The notes beneath the pieces were generated by a model, which was given only the letters and a program-made list of their open reading frames with translations, was not told the DNA's origin and did no database searches. From the NCBI GenBank assembly GCA_013306675.1, contig JABLUY010000030.1, forward strand, positions 112,302-176,301: 64,000 bases of DNA, written 5' to 3'. This DNA is from Thraustochytrium sp. TN22 (Eukaryota; Sar; Bigyra; Thraustochytrida; Thraustochytriidae). The position numbers and the translations under genes were made by a program. This document shows positions 28,301-36,747 of this stretch, piece after piece; position 1 is the stretch's first letter, and the number at the start of each line of letters is the position of its first letter.

Positions 28301-28470
28301 TTCGGCTCCAGCCCGAGCCGCTTGGTCTTGCGGTGGCCCAGCCCGAGCGGCACCTCCCGCGACAGCTGCAGGATACGCCGGTCCTTCTCGCGCCCCGCCG
28401 CCTCCAGCTCCGCTACCTGCGCCTCCAGCGCCGCCACTCGCTCCTCCAGCCCCGCGCCCTCGCCGCTCAT
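25351..28470 (-). CDS. AARS1: Alanyl-tRNA synthetase
   Basis: 1,039 residues from the ATG at 28470, about 70 longer than typical cytosolic enzymes because of an N-terminal coiled-coil-like leader (EERVAALEAQVAELEAAGRE). The class II catalytic core starts near residue 75 (VRQKFLSFFEEKHEHTFW) and includes FTNAGMNQFKPLFLG, CIRAGGKHNDLDDCGRDGTH and GNWSFGDFFKKEAI. The editing domain has NHTSTH (about 691) and CGGTHLTRSSE, the zinc-binding H-x3-H and C-x3-H pair that clears mischarged Ser/Gly-tRNA. The C-terminal C-Ala domain ends NIPTCVDLANSFVSA. One gene usually serves cytosol and mitochondria in such organisms. No clear targeting peptide was seen at this start, so dual targeting would need another start or gene. 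Confidence 0.97.
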   Translation of the reverse strand: MSGEGAGLEERVAALEAQVAELEAAGREKDRRILQLSREVPLGLGHRKTKRLGLEPKMMQTPGDGTDAEEWPEWKVRQKFLSFFEEKHEHTFWASSPVVPHNDPTLLFTNAGMNQFKPLFLGQADPNTAMSKLKRAVNLQKCIRAGGKHNDLDDCGRDGTHLTSFLMAGNWSFGDFFKKEAIGMAWELLTVEFKLNPANLYASYFGGDDNVPCDEEARQIWLQYLPESHVLPFDAKDNFWEMGDTGPCGPCSEIHYDRIGNREAGHLVNDDAFGGEVTEIWNLVFIQFNRKADGSLESLPAKHVDTGMGFERLCMALQKKTSAYDTDVFTPILDAIEKVAVDVPPYGGKMGAADVGNIDMAYRVCADHIRTLSFAIADGAFPSNEGRGYVLRRILRRAVRYGQEVLNMPQGAFARLSSIFVSQMKEAFPELGDKEQLIYEVILDEEETFARTLRKGTIRFQKEAAKVKAAGGSVIPGKVAAFLYLTMGFPVDLTELMAEEAGLTVDTDGYKVALQKHVEASQAVGGGADGTKLPMLQAKETSHLEDDLSLAPTDHSQVYVWHQDVEGATVQAIFDGTGFVDQVSIEDCAEGKPFGFILDKSNFYYESGGQLADTGLLEVEGTDVCVAVRDCQSSKGFKVHAGVVQKRSDDGDDDEEAVAAAQNLEARTAVRVGDKVTVRVDFARRSDLAKNHTSTHLLNFALRKAVAADTDQKGSLVSPDKLRFDFNAQKAVPLEQLVQVEKIVRDLIAESLPIYTAVVPLADARRISSLRAVFGETYPDPVRVVTVGPKVEDIIADPLNEKWLNYSIELCGGTHLTRSSEARAFSLVAEGGTAKGIRRVTCVTGEAAYKASRDAEALRARVEEANGLPDAELGEYLKALTSDVDTATISVTEKHELKLAVDALSRRLVELQKLALHKAVTAVVDAATAASADGKKSFVYVVEDASTPAPKVLQDVSKKLKKTPIAILLIQAQDGDAVLFSAFVPPELKDSVDIQAWVKHAGEPCDVKGGGKGTTFNGKGSGASNIPTCVDLANSFVSA

Positions 28471-28532
28471 GCTTCGCGCTCTGCCGCCGCGCGCGCCCGC
28501 CACCGCGCGCGCCCAGCCTGGCCGCGCCGCGC

Positions 28533-28570
<38 letters not shown>

Positions 28571-29338
28571 CGGCGCCTCCACTCGCGCAAAGCGCGCCCA
28601 ACCGCTGCCGCCCACTTGTCGCGCGTTTGCTCCACTTTGCTCCAACTAAAAGTTTCTGCACAACGCGAGCACTGCACGATTGGCGAGCGAGCCTGGATCG
28701 CGAGCAACCAACTCAGGCTCAGCTCGCGCGCCGCGACGCCGCCGCCCGAAACGCGCCGCCAAACCCGGCCGTCGGAGCCTCCTGCTTGCCGCCGACCGGC
28801 CTCCGAGGCGGGAGAGCAGCGAGGCGGCCAGGTGCCGCGCGGAGCGAGCAAAGAGCGCCCGCCGCTCGTTCGGCGGGAATTCCCGCAACGCCGCGAAGAG
28901 CAACGGCGGCGAGGTGACCGAGACTCCGCGAGGTGACTCTGATGACTCTGACGAGAGCGAGCGTTGCGACGTGTCGAGCAAGCGTCTCGGCGCGAGCGAC
29001 GGAACGCGCCGTCAGTGCTGAGACAAGCAGCGGCCAGAGGACGAACCTGACAAGCGTGACAAGCGCAATTTGTTGGCATTTGATGTTTTGATGTCGGCGA
29101 ACGACGCGGCGCTGACGGCCGCCGCCTTCGCGGTTCGTTCTTCATGATTTCTTCTTTACTCATACTACTACTTCATCACGTGTGCGCGCAGTTGGCACAC
29201 CGTCAATAAGGTCACAGATGGACGAGAGACGCACGCACCTCCACTCGTCCTCGGGCTCAAGCTCGTGCTCAAGCTCGTGCTCGTCGCACAAACACACATA
29301 CACCCACCACCCACCATGGCAAAAAGTACAGCTCCGAC
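28471..29338. other. Intergenic region upstream of AARS
   Basis: This is the presumed AARS promoter/leader with a long CT (GA on the sense strand) microsatellite at 28534-28567, then moderately GC-rich DNA, and an AT-richer patch near 29040-29170. Short CAAGCTCGTG repeats occur at 29258-29282. No gene recognised. Confidence 0.5.
28534..28567. repeat. (CT)n microsatellite in the AARS leader
   Basis: About 16 CT dinucleotides, reading as GA on the AARS sense strand, lie 64-97 bp upstream of the AARS ATG. Confidence 0.9.
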
Positions 29339-31087
29339 TCACCAAGGCATGAGCTGCTTGTACTCGGGGTCGTTCTCGTCGAGGTAGCGGTGGTTGAGGT
29401 AGGCGCCAGCGTGCTCGTCGAGCGAAATATAGTCGAGGATGCGCAGGAGCTTGGTGGCGGCCAAGGACGGGAGCACCCAGCCAAAATCGGGCGTGGCGCG
29501 CGGGCCGAGCCACTCCTTGAGCGACTCGGTACACATGCCGCCCGGGTTGTAGGCCGCGACGAGGATGCCCTCGGACTGGACCTCCTTGGCCATGAGCGAG
29601 GTGCCCATGTTGAGCGCGGCCTTGGACATCTTGTACTCGTAGTGACCCTTGGACTGGCCGCCGCAGCAGCTGCCGATGGAACCGGCGCCCGAAGACATGT
29701 TGAGGATGCGCTTGCCGCGACCGCGGCGCACGAGCGGCAGCAGCTGACGCGAAAGCAAAATGGGGCCCACGCTGTTGACGGCCAGGCTCTGCAGCAGGCG
29801 GCCGCCCTGCACACAGCGCAGGCCGGTCGGTCGCGTCATGACGCCGGCGTTGTTGATGAGCAGGTCCACGTGCGCCGTCTCACGGCGAATGGTCTCGACG
29901 GCGCGGCGGATGCTCTGCTCGCACGCCTGGTCGTACTTGACGATGCGAATGACGCCAGGACGCTCAATCGCCAGCTGCTCCAGCATGCAGGCCTCGGACG
30001 GCTTGCGCACGAGCGCGAAGATCTTGTCAAAGCCCTCGGCGCGCCACGGTCCGAGCCACCCCTGGTCGTCCGAAGCACCGCAGGTTTCCCCGCTGCGACT
30101 TGAGGAAGCCGCCGGCGACGCCTCGGCGGGCTCCGGCCGCAGCAGGGCCTCCACGAGCGCGAGCCCGAGCCCGCGGTTGGCGCCCGTCACCACGCACACG
30201 CGCTGGTACCCGCGCCAGGACCTCGCGGTCTCGCCGCCACCGCCGTTGCGAGAGACCACCTCGCCCCGCACCGGCGACGGGAGCACCGGGGTGCCAGTCG
30301 AGGCCGCGCGGCCGGCGATTCCCGCCGGCATCGCCGCCCCCGCGGAATCGGACCCCGTCGTGGAATTCGTGGGTGCGAGCGCCCTGCACGGAGGCTGCGT
30401 CACCGGCGCCGGCGCCGCCGCCGTTGCCACCTCGGCTGCCGCGCCGGCGCCCGGGGCGGCACGCCGGCCGACAGTGGGTGGCGGCACGCCGGGCGGACGC
30501 AGCGGCAGCCCGAGGGGCATCCACTTCTCCGGCTTGTCCTCGCTGCTGGGCGAGCCGCCCTCGTCGCTGGAGCTGCGCTCGCGGGCCCCGTCCTCCGCGC
30601 CCTCGCCCTCGCCCTCGCGGCCCTCGCGGCCCTCGCGCCGCGCCTGCCGCTCCTTGGCCTCGGCGCAGCACCGTCTCCGCGCGCTCGGTTCTTGGCACTC
30701 CATCTCCCGACGCTCCGGCTGCGGCGTGCCCGGCAGCGGCCTGCCGCTGCGCATGCGCAGCTCGGCCGTGGACGTCGCCGACGTCTCGTCGCCGCTGGCC
30801 TCGTCCTCCGCCGCGCCCTTGCCCGTCGCCGCGCCGCGCTCGCCGGCCGCCGCGTGCTTGTGCTCCTCCTCGGCGCCGCCCAGCGCGCCGCCGCCGCCCA
30901 GCTTCCCGCCACCGGACCCCTCCTCGCCGCCGCCGCGCGCCGCGGCCTCGCGCGCCGCCGCCGCCGCGCACCGCTTGCGCGGGCACAGCCCGCGCTCCAT
31001 GCCGCCCGCGCTCGCCGCGCTCGCCGCGCTCACCGCGCTCGCCGCGCTCGGGCTCTGCTGCCGCGCGCGCGCGCTCACGACGAGCAT
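29339..31087 (-). CDS. Short-chain dehydrogenase/reductase with long disordered N-terminus
   Basis: 582 residues from the ATG at 31087; a second ATG at 31000 would give 553. The first about 290 residues are low-complexity (Gly/Ala/Glu/Arg-rich), with a basic start. The SDR fold follows: cofactor motif VVTGANRGLG (about 300), LLINNAGVMT (about 413), NMSSGAGSIGS, and active site YEYKMSKAALN (Tyr-x3-Lys, about 483), then YNPGGMCTES. This pattern is that of classical SDRs of the sniffer/C-factor carbonyl-reductase type; substrate unknown. A roughly 25-residue Ser/Pro insert follows the first helix. The TGA stop lies inside GGTGAGT, a good 5' splice donor, so a further small exon cannot be excluded. 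The catalytic domain is complete as read. Confidence 0.85.
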   Translation of the reverse strand: MLVVSARARQQSPSAASAVSAASAASAGGMERGLCPRKRCAAAAAREAAARGGGEEGSGGGKLGGGGALGGAEEEHKHAAAGERGAATGKGAAEDEASGDETSATSTAELRMRSGRPLPGTPQPERREMECQEPSARRRCCAEAKERQARREGREGREGEGEGAEDGARERSSSDEGGSPSSEDKPEKWMPLGLPLRPPGVPPPTVGRRAAPGAGAAAEVATAAAPAPVTQPPCRALAPTNSTTGSDSAGAAMPAGIAGRAASTGTPVLPSPVRGEVVSRNGGGGETARSWRGYQRVCVVTGANRGLGLALVEALLRPEPAEASPAASSSRSGETCGASDDQGWLGPWRAEGFDKIFALVRKPSEACMLEQLAIERPGVIRIVKYDQACEQSIRRAVETIRRETAHVDLLINNAGVMTRPTGLRCVQGGRLLQSLAVNSVGPILLSRQLLPLVRRGRGKRILNMSSGAGSIGSCCGGQSKGHYEYKMSKAALNMGTSLMAKEVQSEGILVAAYNPGGMCTESLKEWLGPRATPDFGWVLPSLAATKLLRILDYISLDEHAGAYLNHRYLDENDPEYKQLMPW

Positions 31088-32417
31088 CCTGCTCGAGCGC
31101 GCGTCGCGGACTCCCGTCGGCGCTACGCCTGCCGCCGCCGAGGCGCCCGCAGCCCTCCCCACCTTCTTCCCGCACCGCGCCCTTCCGCCCCCTCGCCTGC
31201 AGTCCCGCAGCTGACGGTCGCTGCTACGAGCTTCCACAGAGCTCCACCAGTGGGGCCTCCGGGCACCCGCGCACCGCCTGCCTGACTGCGCTTCGAAGCA
31301 GAGCAGAGCAGAGCAAAGCAAAGCAAAGCAAAGCAAACGACCGGGGGCGATCAAACAGCCGCCCGGCGGCCCGCGCCGCCGAGACCTTGGCCTCCGATGT
31401 GCAGCCGCGGGTGGCGCCACCCGCGCTCTGCCTTGCCTGCGAGGAGCGGGGCGGGCGGCGTGCCGGCCAAGGCGAGCGATGCAGGTCTGCGGCGCTGGAC
31501 AGCGGCGATCGGCGCTCTGCGGCTGACCGCCGAGGCGCGTGTCCTCGTCGGCAGAGCGCACCTCCTCTGCCGACGCCGACTGGCCGGCGCGGGGCGGCCA
31601 GCGCCGGCGATGACAAGCGATGTGCCGCAGTGGCGGACGACGTCGTGAAGCCTTGCTTCAGCGAATCAGCAGCGGCCGGCGCCTCGGCGCTATTGAGCGG
31701 CAGAGCCTAACCACGATGCCGCCTCGGCGCTTCGCATGCTCGCTCGTACCAGCGCTCGGTCCGAGCAGGCTCAGTACCGCGGCCAGTCATGGTTCGTGGC
31801 GTGGCGCCGTGGCCGGCCTTGAAGCGTGATGTGCGTGTGCGAATCGAGCGCGAGAGGTCGCCATCTTGGGAAGGCGTCTCGGGACTTCGGCTTGGCCACC
31901 CGACCAGCCGCACTTCGGCCGAGCAACCGTCACACACCGGGACCAGGTTCAAGTTCGCGGGCGACAGCACGAGCGTCGTGACCACTTTCGTCCGCGAGCG
32001 CCGCGGCTGCAAGCCCCGCACGACCGAGGCGCGCGCGCGCAGCCTGCCAGTGCCTGAGGCGGCCGCCGCGCCGCGGCCCGGCCAGGCTCCCGAAATGGGC
32101 CGGTTGTCGCGCCCCGTTGGGCCTCTTCTGCCTCGCGCTCTCTTTCCTTTTCTCGCTCACGAGCGCTTGACTCCGGGACTCCGAGCGGTGTCCAGGCCTG
32201 GAGCGCACAGCGGCGGCAGGGGCGAGTTCAACCATCGCTTGAGAAAGAGTCCATTCCGAAAGGTTCTCTCGAGCAAAGGGATCCTGGATCAAAGGCATCG
32301 CACGGACTTTGGAAATGGACACGGCGAGCCTGCGCTTCGGCGGGCTCGCTGGCTAGCAAACGGGCTTCGCAACGCAGCAACGCTCGCGCTCACACGCGTC
32401 GCTCAGCGGTCGGCACC
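31088..32417. other. Divergent promoter region (SDR / TPPP)
   Basis: 1.3 kb between head-to-head genes. A pentanucleotide repeat lies at 31297-31338. Long open frames here have no protein-like composition. Direct repeats of GAGCGAGC type were not prominent. No gene recognised. Confidence 0.5.
31297..31338. repeat. Pentanucleotide microsatellite (GAGCA/AAGCA)
   Basis: Three GAGCA units grade into five AAGCA units in tandem, in the upstream region of the SDR gene. Confidence 0.9.
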
Positions 32418-33422
32418 ATGGAGAGCGAGCTGCGACAGGTGTACGAGCGGTTCGCCACCTTCGGCAATCGCAGCGGCGGCGCGGCGGGGCCAGTGCTCAT
32501 GGACAGCCGCGCGTGCCAGAAGCTAGCCAAGGACTGCGGCCTGCTGGGGCGGGCGTTGGACCCGACGCACGTGGACCTGGTCTTCGCCAGGGTCAAGGTC
32601 AAGGGCAAGAAGCGCATCGACTTCGCGCAGTTTGTAGAGTGCACACGGCACTGGGCCGCCAAGCTGGGAATGGCGCACGCCGAGGTCGTGCTGCGCATCG
32701 TGCGGTCATCGGGCCCCAAGGTCAACACGCTTGTGCCGGGCGTAGCCAGCGGCACCGCCGGCGCCGTCGGCACGACGCTGAGCGCCCCGGTGCCGGCGTC
32801 GCAGACGACCGCGCCGGCCGGGCCCGAGGGCATGGCTCCGCGTGCCATGGCGCGCTTGCACCCGGACTTTTACGAGGTGGAGAACCCGAACGCGACGGGC
32901 GACCAAGACCGCTTCTACTACGTGAACCGCATCACGCAGGAGACGACCTGGATCGTGCCGTACCTCGTACCGACCAAGGACCTGACGCCGCCCCCGCCCC
33001 CGCCGCCTCCGGGCGTGGAGGACGCGCGCACCGCGGCGCGCGCTTCTCGGGGTGGCGAACCGGTTTCACCCCTGTACCCATCCGCGTCGTCGTCGATCCG
33101 CGGGGCGGACGCCTTTCGCGTCCGCGGCGAGGCCGTGGCAGTGGAGGCCAAGGAAAGCGGCCAGGAGGACGCCGCGGTGCCGGCCGCCGCCAAGCGCGAC
33201 GTCTTCTCCAAGCTCACCGACCCAAAGCTGTACACGGGCGCGCACAAGCACCGATTTGACCCGGCCACCGGCAAGGGCCGCGGCTTGGGCGGGCGCGACC
33301 CCGTTGGCAAGGGCCTGGGCGGCTCCAAGGCCTCGCAGCAGATCGCCTTTCGCGGCCACACCAACGCCAACACGGATGCCACCGTGCATAGCATCGCCCA
33401 GGTCCTTCGTCCTGGTGTCTGA
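32418..33422 (+). CDS. TPPP: TPPP/p25-alpha protein with inserted WW-like domain
   Basis: 334 residues; the ATG at 32418 is in an ideal CACC-ATG-G context. The N-terminal p25-alpha fold (1-95) includes SRACQKLAKDCGLL, THVDLVFARVK and RIDFAQFVECTRHWAAKLG. Residues 148-183 resemble a WW domain: RFYYVNRITQETTW gives the strands and second Trp, with VP after it; the first Trp is replaced by an aromatic (DFY). A polyproline stretch (eight Pro) follows. The C-terminal p25 signature is LTDPKLYTGAHKHRFDP plus GKGRGLGGRDP (261-297). TPPP proteins bind and bundle microtubules and are linked to cilia in protists. The WW-like insert and its neighbouring polyproline are not part of the animal TPPP layout. 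They could bind partners or each other. Confidence 0.88.
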   Translation: MESELRQVYERFATFGNRSGGAAGPVLMDSRACQKLAKDCGLLGRALDPTHVDLVFARVKVKGKKRIDFAQFVECTRHWAAKLGMAHAEVVLRIVRSSGPKVNTLVPGVASGTAGAVGTTLSAPVPASQTTAPAGPEGMAPRAMARLHPDFYEVENPNATGDQDRFYYVNRITQETTWIVPYLVPTKDLTPPPPPPPPGVEDARTAARASRGGEPVSPLYPSASSSIRGADAFRVRGEAVAVEAKESGQEDAAVPAAAKRDVFSKLTDPKLYTGAHKHRFDPATGKGRGLGGRDPVGKGLGGSKASQQIAFRGHTNANTDATVHSIAQVLRPGV

Positions 33423-33823
33423 TAGTCCTTTTGTCATCCGAGAGGCCGCCCTCGCCACTCTTGGCCGCAAGGAGAATGGGATCTCCATGTACGTGGCTGC
33501 CACACAAGGGCTCTAAATGCAAAAGCGAGTAGTTGGAAAAGCGAGTAGTTGTATCAGTCGAGATCAGGTCTGCTGCGAGACGACCGCTGGCTCCTCGCTG
33601 GCTCATGCATGCCAAGGAGGCGAATTTTGATCACGGAGCTGGGACATCCGTCTCGTCGCAGATGCGCAGGTAATCTTCGGGCGCGGCAGGCAGCACGAGC
33701 ACGCCCAATGCAACTCGAGGCGTTGGTGCAGGTCGGCAACAATGTCGCTACGCGCTGTCGCTGGCCGAGCGGCAACGCGGGCGGCGCTGGTCGCCTGGCT
33801 GGCGGGCATGTGTCGTCGTAGAG
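33423..33823. other. Spacer downstream of TPPP
   Basis: About 400 bp without a recognisable gene. It contains a short direct repeat of AAAAGCGAGTAGTTG (about 33521-33550), probably in the TPPP 3' UTR. Confidence 0.45.
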
Positions 33824-34435
33824 TCACTGACTGGAGAAGCCCGTGCGCTGGGTGATCAGCTCGCCGAGCCTCTCGTCGATCACGCGGCAAATGTCCGTGG
33901 CCCGGAAGTATCAGCGCAACCGGCCGTTGACATTTGCCAGCATCGAGGTCGAACACGAACATGGGCGGGGCGTCGCCGCCGAGATCACGCCACCGCAGGT
34001 CGTGACGACAAGGTCCGTCGGGTTGCTGAAGTCCATCACGTCGCCGCTGTTGAGGACGAGCTTGCCGGCCGTCGCGACCAGGTCCGTCGGGTTTCTGAGG
34101 TCCATCACGTCGCCGCTGTTGAGGACGAGCTTGCCGGCCTGGACGTCGTCCTTCTCGAGCGCGGACGACGAAGACTGCATCTGCTGCCGGACCACGATCT
34201 GCGTGGCGCACGCGGCGATCTGCGTGGCCTTGACGCCTTTGTCTTCGGCCTTGCGCGCGCGAGAGACGAGGGCCTTGATGGTTTGCAGGCTGGCCCTGAG
34301 CATCTTTGCCATGCTGCTCATGCGAAACGCCGTCTTGCCCAGGATCTTCATCAGACGGCCGCGCCAGGCGTGCAGCGTGAAGAACCGCTGGCCGCGAGCA
34401 AGGCCAGAAGATCGTCGCATTTGGTGACAAGCCAT
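33824..34435 (-). pseudogene. Unknown gene remnant with one internal stop
   Basis: Read from the ATG at 34435, 174 codons are open to a TGA at 33911-33913. The same frame then continues coherently (FRATDICRVIDERLGELITQ) to a second TGA at 33824-33826. The N-terminal part (RFFTLHAWRGRLMKILG, then basic helices) and the middle have strong third-position G/C bias, so it looks like genuine coding sequence. A 23-residue tandem repeat occurs (GKLVLNSGDVMDLRNPTDLV / GKLVLNSGDVMDFSNPTDLV). Just before the internal stop, another frame (MFVFDLDAGKCQRPVALIL) also looks protein-like. Compensating frameshifts or an intron are therefore alternatives to simple decay. No family recognised. Confidence 0.5.
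34012..34149 (-). repeat. 69-bp tandem duplication in the gene remnant
   Basis: Two adjacent 69-bp copies (34012-34080 and 34081-34149), both containing GTCCATCACGTCGCCGCTGT. They encode the 23-residue repeat of the minus-strand frame. Confidence 0.85.
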
Positions 34436-36054
34436 AATCGAGCGAAGGGATCTGATGTGAGTGAGCGGACTTGAGCGAGCGGACCTGAGCGAGTGGATTT
34501 GAGGGAATGACTCTGAGCGAGAAATGATTGGTTGTTTGCTCGTTCACCCGCTCGCCCGCCCGCCCGCCCGCCTGCAGCGATACGCGAAGGCGCTCGTTTG
34601 CTCCGAGTCAACGCCCTTGCACAGTTCCTTCCCTCGCGGGCGCGCGCGCCGCGCGCTGCGCGGGAGATACCAGAAGTGCACGTGCCCGACGTCTCGCACT
34701 GTGACTGTGCCAATGCCAACGAGGAGCGCGAATAGCACGCGCAGAGAGGAGGGAGGAGGACTCGGAGGAAGGGGGGAGAGCGGCGGAGCCCGTTTCTTTG
34801 TTGGATTGCTTGGCACGACTCGGAGAGAGCGCACGCACAGTGACGCAGGCGACCGTAGGGTGTGGGTGTGGTGTGGGAAAAATCAAAGCAGCCCAAGCCA
34901 GGCGAACGGAAGCAACAGAGCCATTGGCCCGCCGGGCGGTGCTGACCATTGCTCAGGGTGCTGACCGGTGCTCAAGAGTGCTGACCGGCCCTTTCGCTGT
35001 CTGAGCGGCTGTCATCCTTTCGACTCGACTCCTTCCTGTTCGCGCTGGAGAGCCATGCCCTGAAATTCGGCCGCAGACAGGCAGCGGCGTACTCACCCCT
35101 GGTCCCTTTCGCCCCCTCTTGCAGGTCCGTCGAGGCTCTCGCACCCTCTTCCATGCCATGCCCTCCCTCTCTCGGTTCCCTTTCGCCCTCTCTTGCGGGT
35201 CCTCCTCGCTCCCTGTCGTGCGCGCGCCCTCGTAGCTCGGCAGCCTCCTGGTCGTCGCGGTGGCGCTTGCCGCGCTGCGCTGCTGTAGTGCGGTGCGCGC
35301 GTGCTTCTTGGAGTGCGTCTTAAAGAATCGCATTGACCGGCGAAGCGGCATCAGGTCGGCCAGGTCGCCAAGGTCGCCAACTCATTCGTCCTGAACTCAC
35401 GTTAGCCTTGGTAGCCTACCAGGCGCTGCGCCTGGCTCAGCTCGTGCCAGTGGACCCGGGCCCCGGCATTTATCACATCCCCGGTCTTCCGCCACTGCCG
35501 TCGCGACAAGCCGCCAAGGCTTGTTCAAGTTCGAGTCATCGCTCCTGGTGTACTTTCTCCCTGAGAGCGCGTGCCTGCACTGCCGTGCCGTGTGCACGGC
35601 ACGAGATGCAGCCCAAAGGAGCAGCGCTCCGCATCCTTCGGGTAACGCTAGCTAGCCCTGCAAAAGGAGCACATCGACACAGACACGGGCTCGCGCTCGC
35701 GACCGACCCGCCCGTCCTGCCCGTCCGAGTCCTCTCGGCACGAAGGGTTCCGCTCAGGCTGGCCATGGTGGCCGCCGGCGACGCCGAGACGAAGCGGCCT
35801 ATCGCGCGGAAGAAGAGGCCGGAGCGGGGGTGCCGGCTCGCGCGGAAAGGCAGCAGAGCCTGATCATCGATCAATCGCGCGCGCGCGGGCGGAGCGGCGG
35901 CGGCGGCGGCGGCGGCGGGCGGCGGCGGCGGGCGACGCGCCCCTCGGGTCGGCGTCTCGCGCTCGCGCGGGCGGCGGCGGCGCGGCGCGGCGGGCCCGCG
36001 GGAAGGGGGCAGCGAGCGAGCGAGCGAGCGAGCGCGAGAGACAGAGAGAGAAAT
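34436..36054. other. 1.6-kb intergenic region upstream of Snf7
   Basis: Head-to-head spacer. There are several GAGCG-type short repeats near 34455-34500 (TGAGCGAGCGGAC), a CTAGCTAG palindrome (35648-35655), a GGC run (35893-35920) and a GAGC/GAGA purine run (36011-36052) just before the Snf7 ATG. No gene recognised. Confidence 0.5.
36011..36052 (+). promoter_or_regulatory. Purine-rich GAGC/GAGA leader of Snf7
   Basis: Six GAGC repeats grade into GAGAGACAGAGAGAGAAA and end 2-3 bases before the ATG at 36055. Similar purine tracts precede the ATG at 1620 and (as GA) the AARS ATG. They could be a leader or core-promoter feature, or merely microsatellites. Confidence 0.4.
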
Positions 36055-36747
36055 ATGGGGAATGACAAGTCCAGGCCGGCGGCGGCCGGGGGGCGCGGCG
36101 GCGGCGGCGGCGGCGGCGCGGCCAAGGCGGCCGTGGTGTCGCGCACCGTGGACCAGGCGTCGCAGATGAAGGCGACCGTGCAGCGGCTGGAGGCGCGGCG
36201 CGACTTCCTGGACAAGAAGGCGCAGCAGGAGCTGGCCGCGGCCAAGGTCAAGAACAAGCGCGGCGACAAGAAGGGCGCGCTCATGCACCTCAAGCGCAAG
36301 AAGATGTATGAGAAGGAGATGGTGAAGATCAACAACGGCGTCATGAACCTGGAGCAGCAGATCCTCACGATCGAGTCGAGCTCCGTCACGGCCGACATTG
36401 TGCACGCCATGAAGACCGGCCGCACGGCCATGCAGCAGGTCCAGGCCGGCGTCGACCCGGACGACGTGGCCGAGCTGCAGGACGACATCGCCGAGCTTCA
36501 CCAGCAGCAGGAGGAGATCGACGCGGCCATCGGCACGCCCTTTGGCCTGGACGACGACGGCGAGCTCGAGGACGAGCTTGACATGCTCGAGGCCGACACG
36601 CTCACCGACGAGCTCGACGCGCTCCCCAAGGTGCCCACCGCACCAAAGAAGTCCGCTGTCGACTCGCTGCCCACCGCGCCCTCGCATGCCGTCGCTCTCG
36701 ACGACGACGATGCGGCGCTCCGCGAGCTGGAGGCCGAGATGGCCTAA
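36055..36747 (+). CDS. CHMP4: ESCRT-III subunit Snf7/CHMP4 (Vps32)
   Basis: 230 residues. The Snf7 core is clear: VQRLEARRDFLDKK, then LMHLKRKKMYEKEM, an alpha-helical region and MKTGRTAMQQV. The acidic autoinhibitory C-terminus is FGLDDDGELEDELDMLE. LPKVPTAPKK resembles a MIM2-type Vps4-binding segment. Snf7 polymers drive membrane scission in multivesicular body formation, cytokinesis and autophagy. The N-terminus reads MGNDKSRP, matching the MGxxxS N-myristoylation consensus. This feature is known in CHMP6/Vps20 but not usual for CHMP4, whose core this otherwise resembles. A Gly-rich linker follows. The ATG at 36055 is the only plausible start in frame. Confidence 0.92.
   Translation: MGNDKSRPAAAGGRGGGGGGGAAKAAVVSRTVDQASQMKATVQRLEARRDFLDKKAQQELAAAKVKNKRGDKKGALMHLKRKKMYEKEMVKINNGVMNLEQQILTIESSSVTADIVHAMKTGRTAMQQVQAGVDPDDVAELQDDIAELHQQQEEIDAAIGTPFGLDDDGELEDELDMLEADTLTDELDALPKVPTAPKKSAVDSLPTAPSHAVALDDDDAALRELEAEMA

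Noticed and set aside
26383-28917. 844-codon plus-strand open frame opposite AARS
   Set aside because: Antisense shadow of the alanyl-tRNA synthetase gene; Val/Leu/His-rich low-complexity translation.
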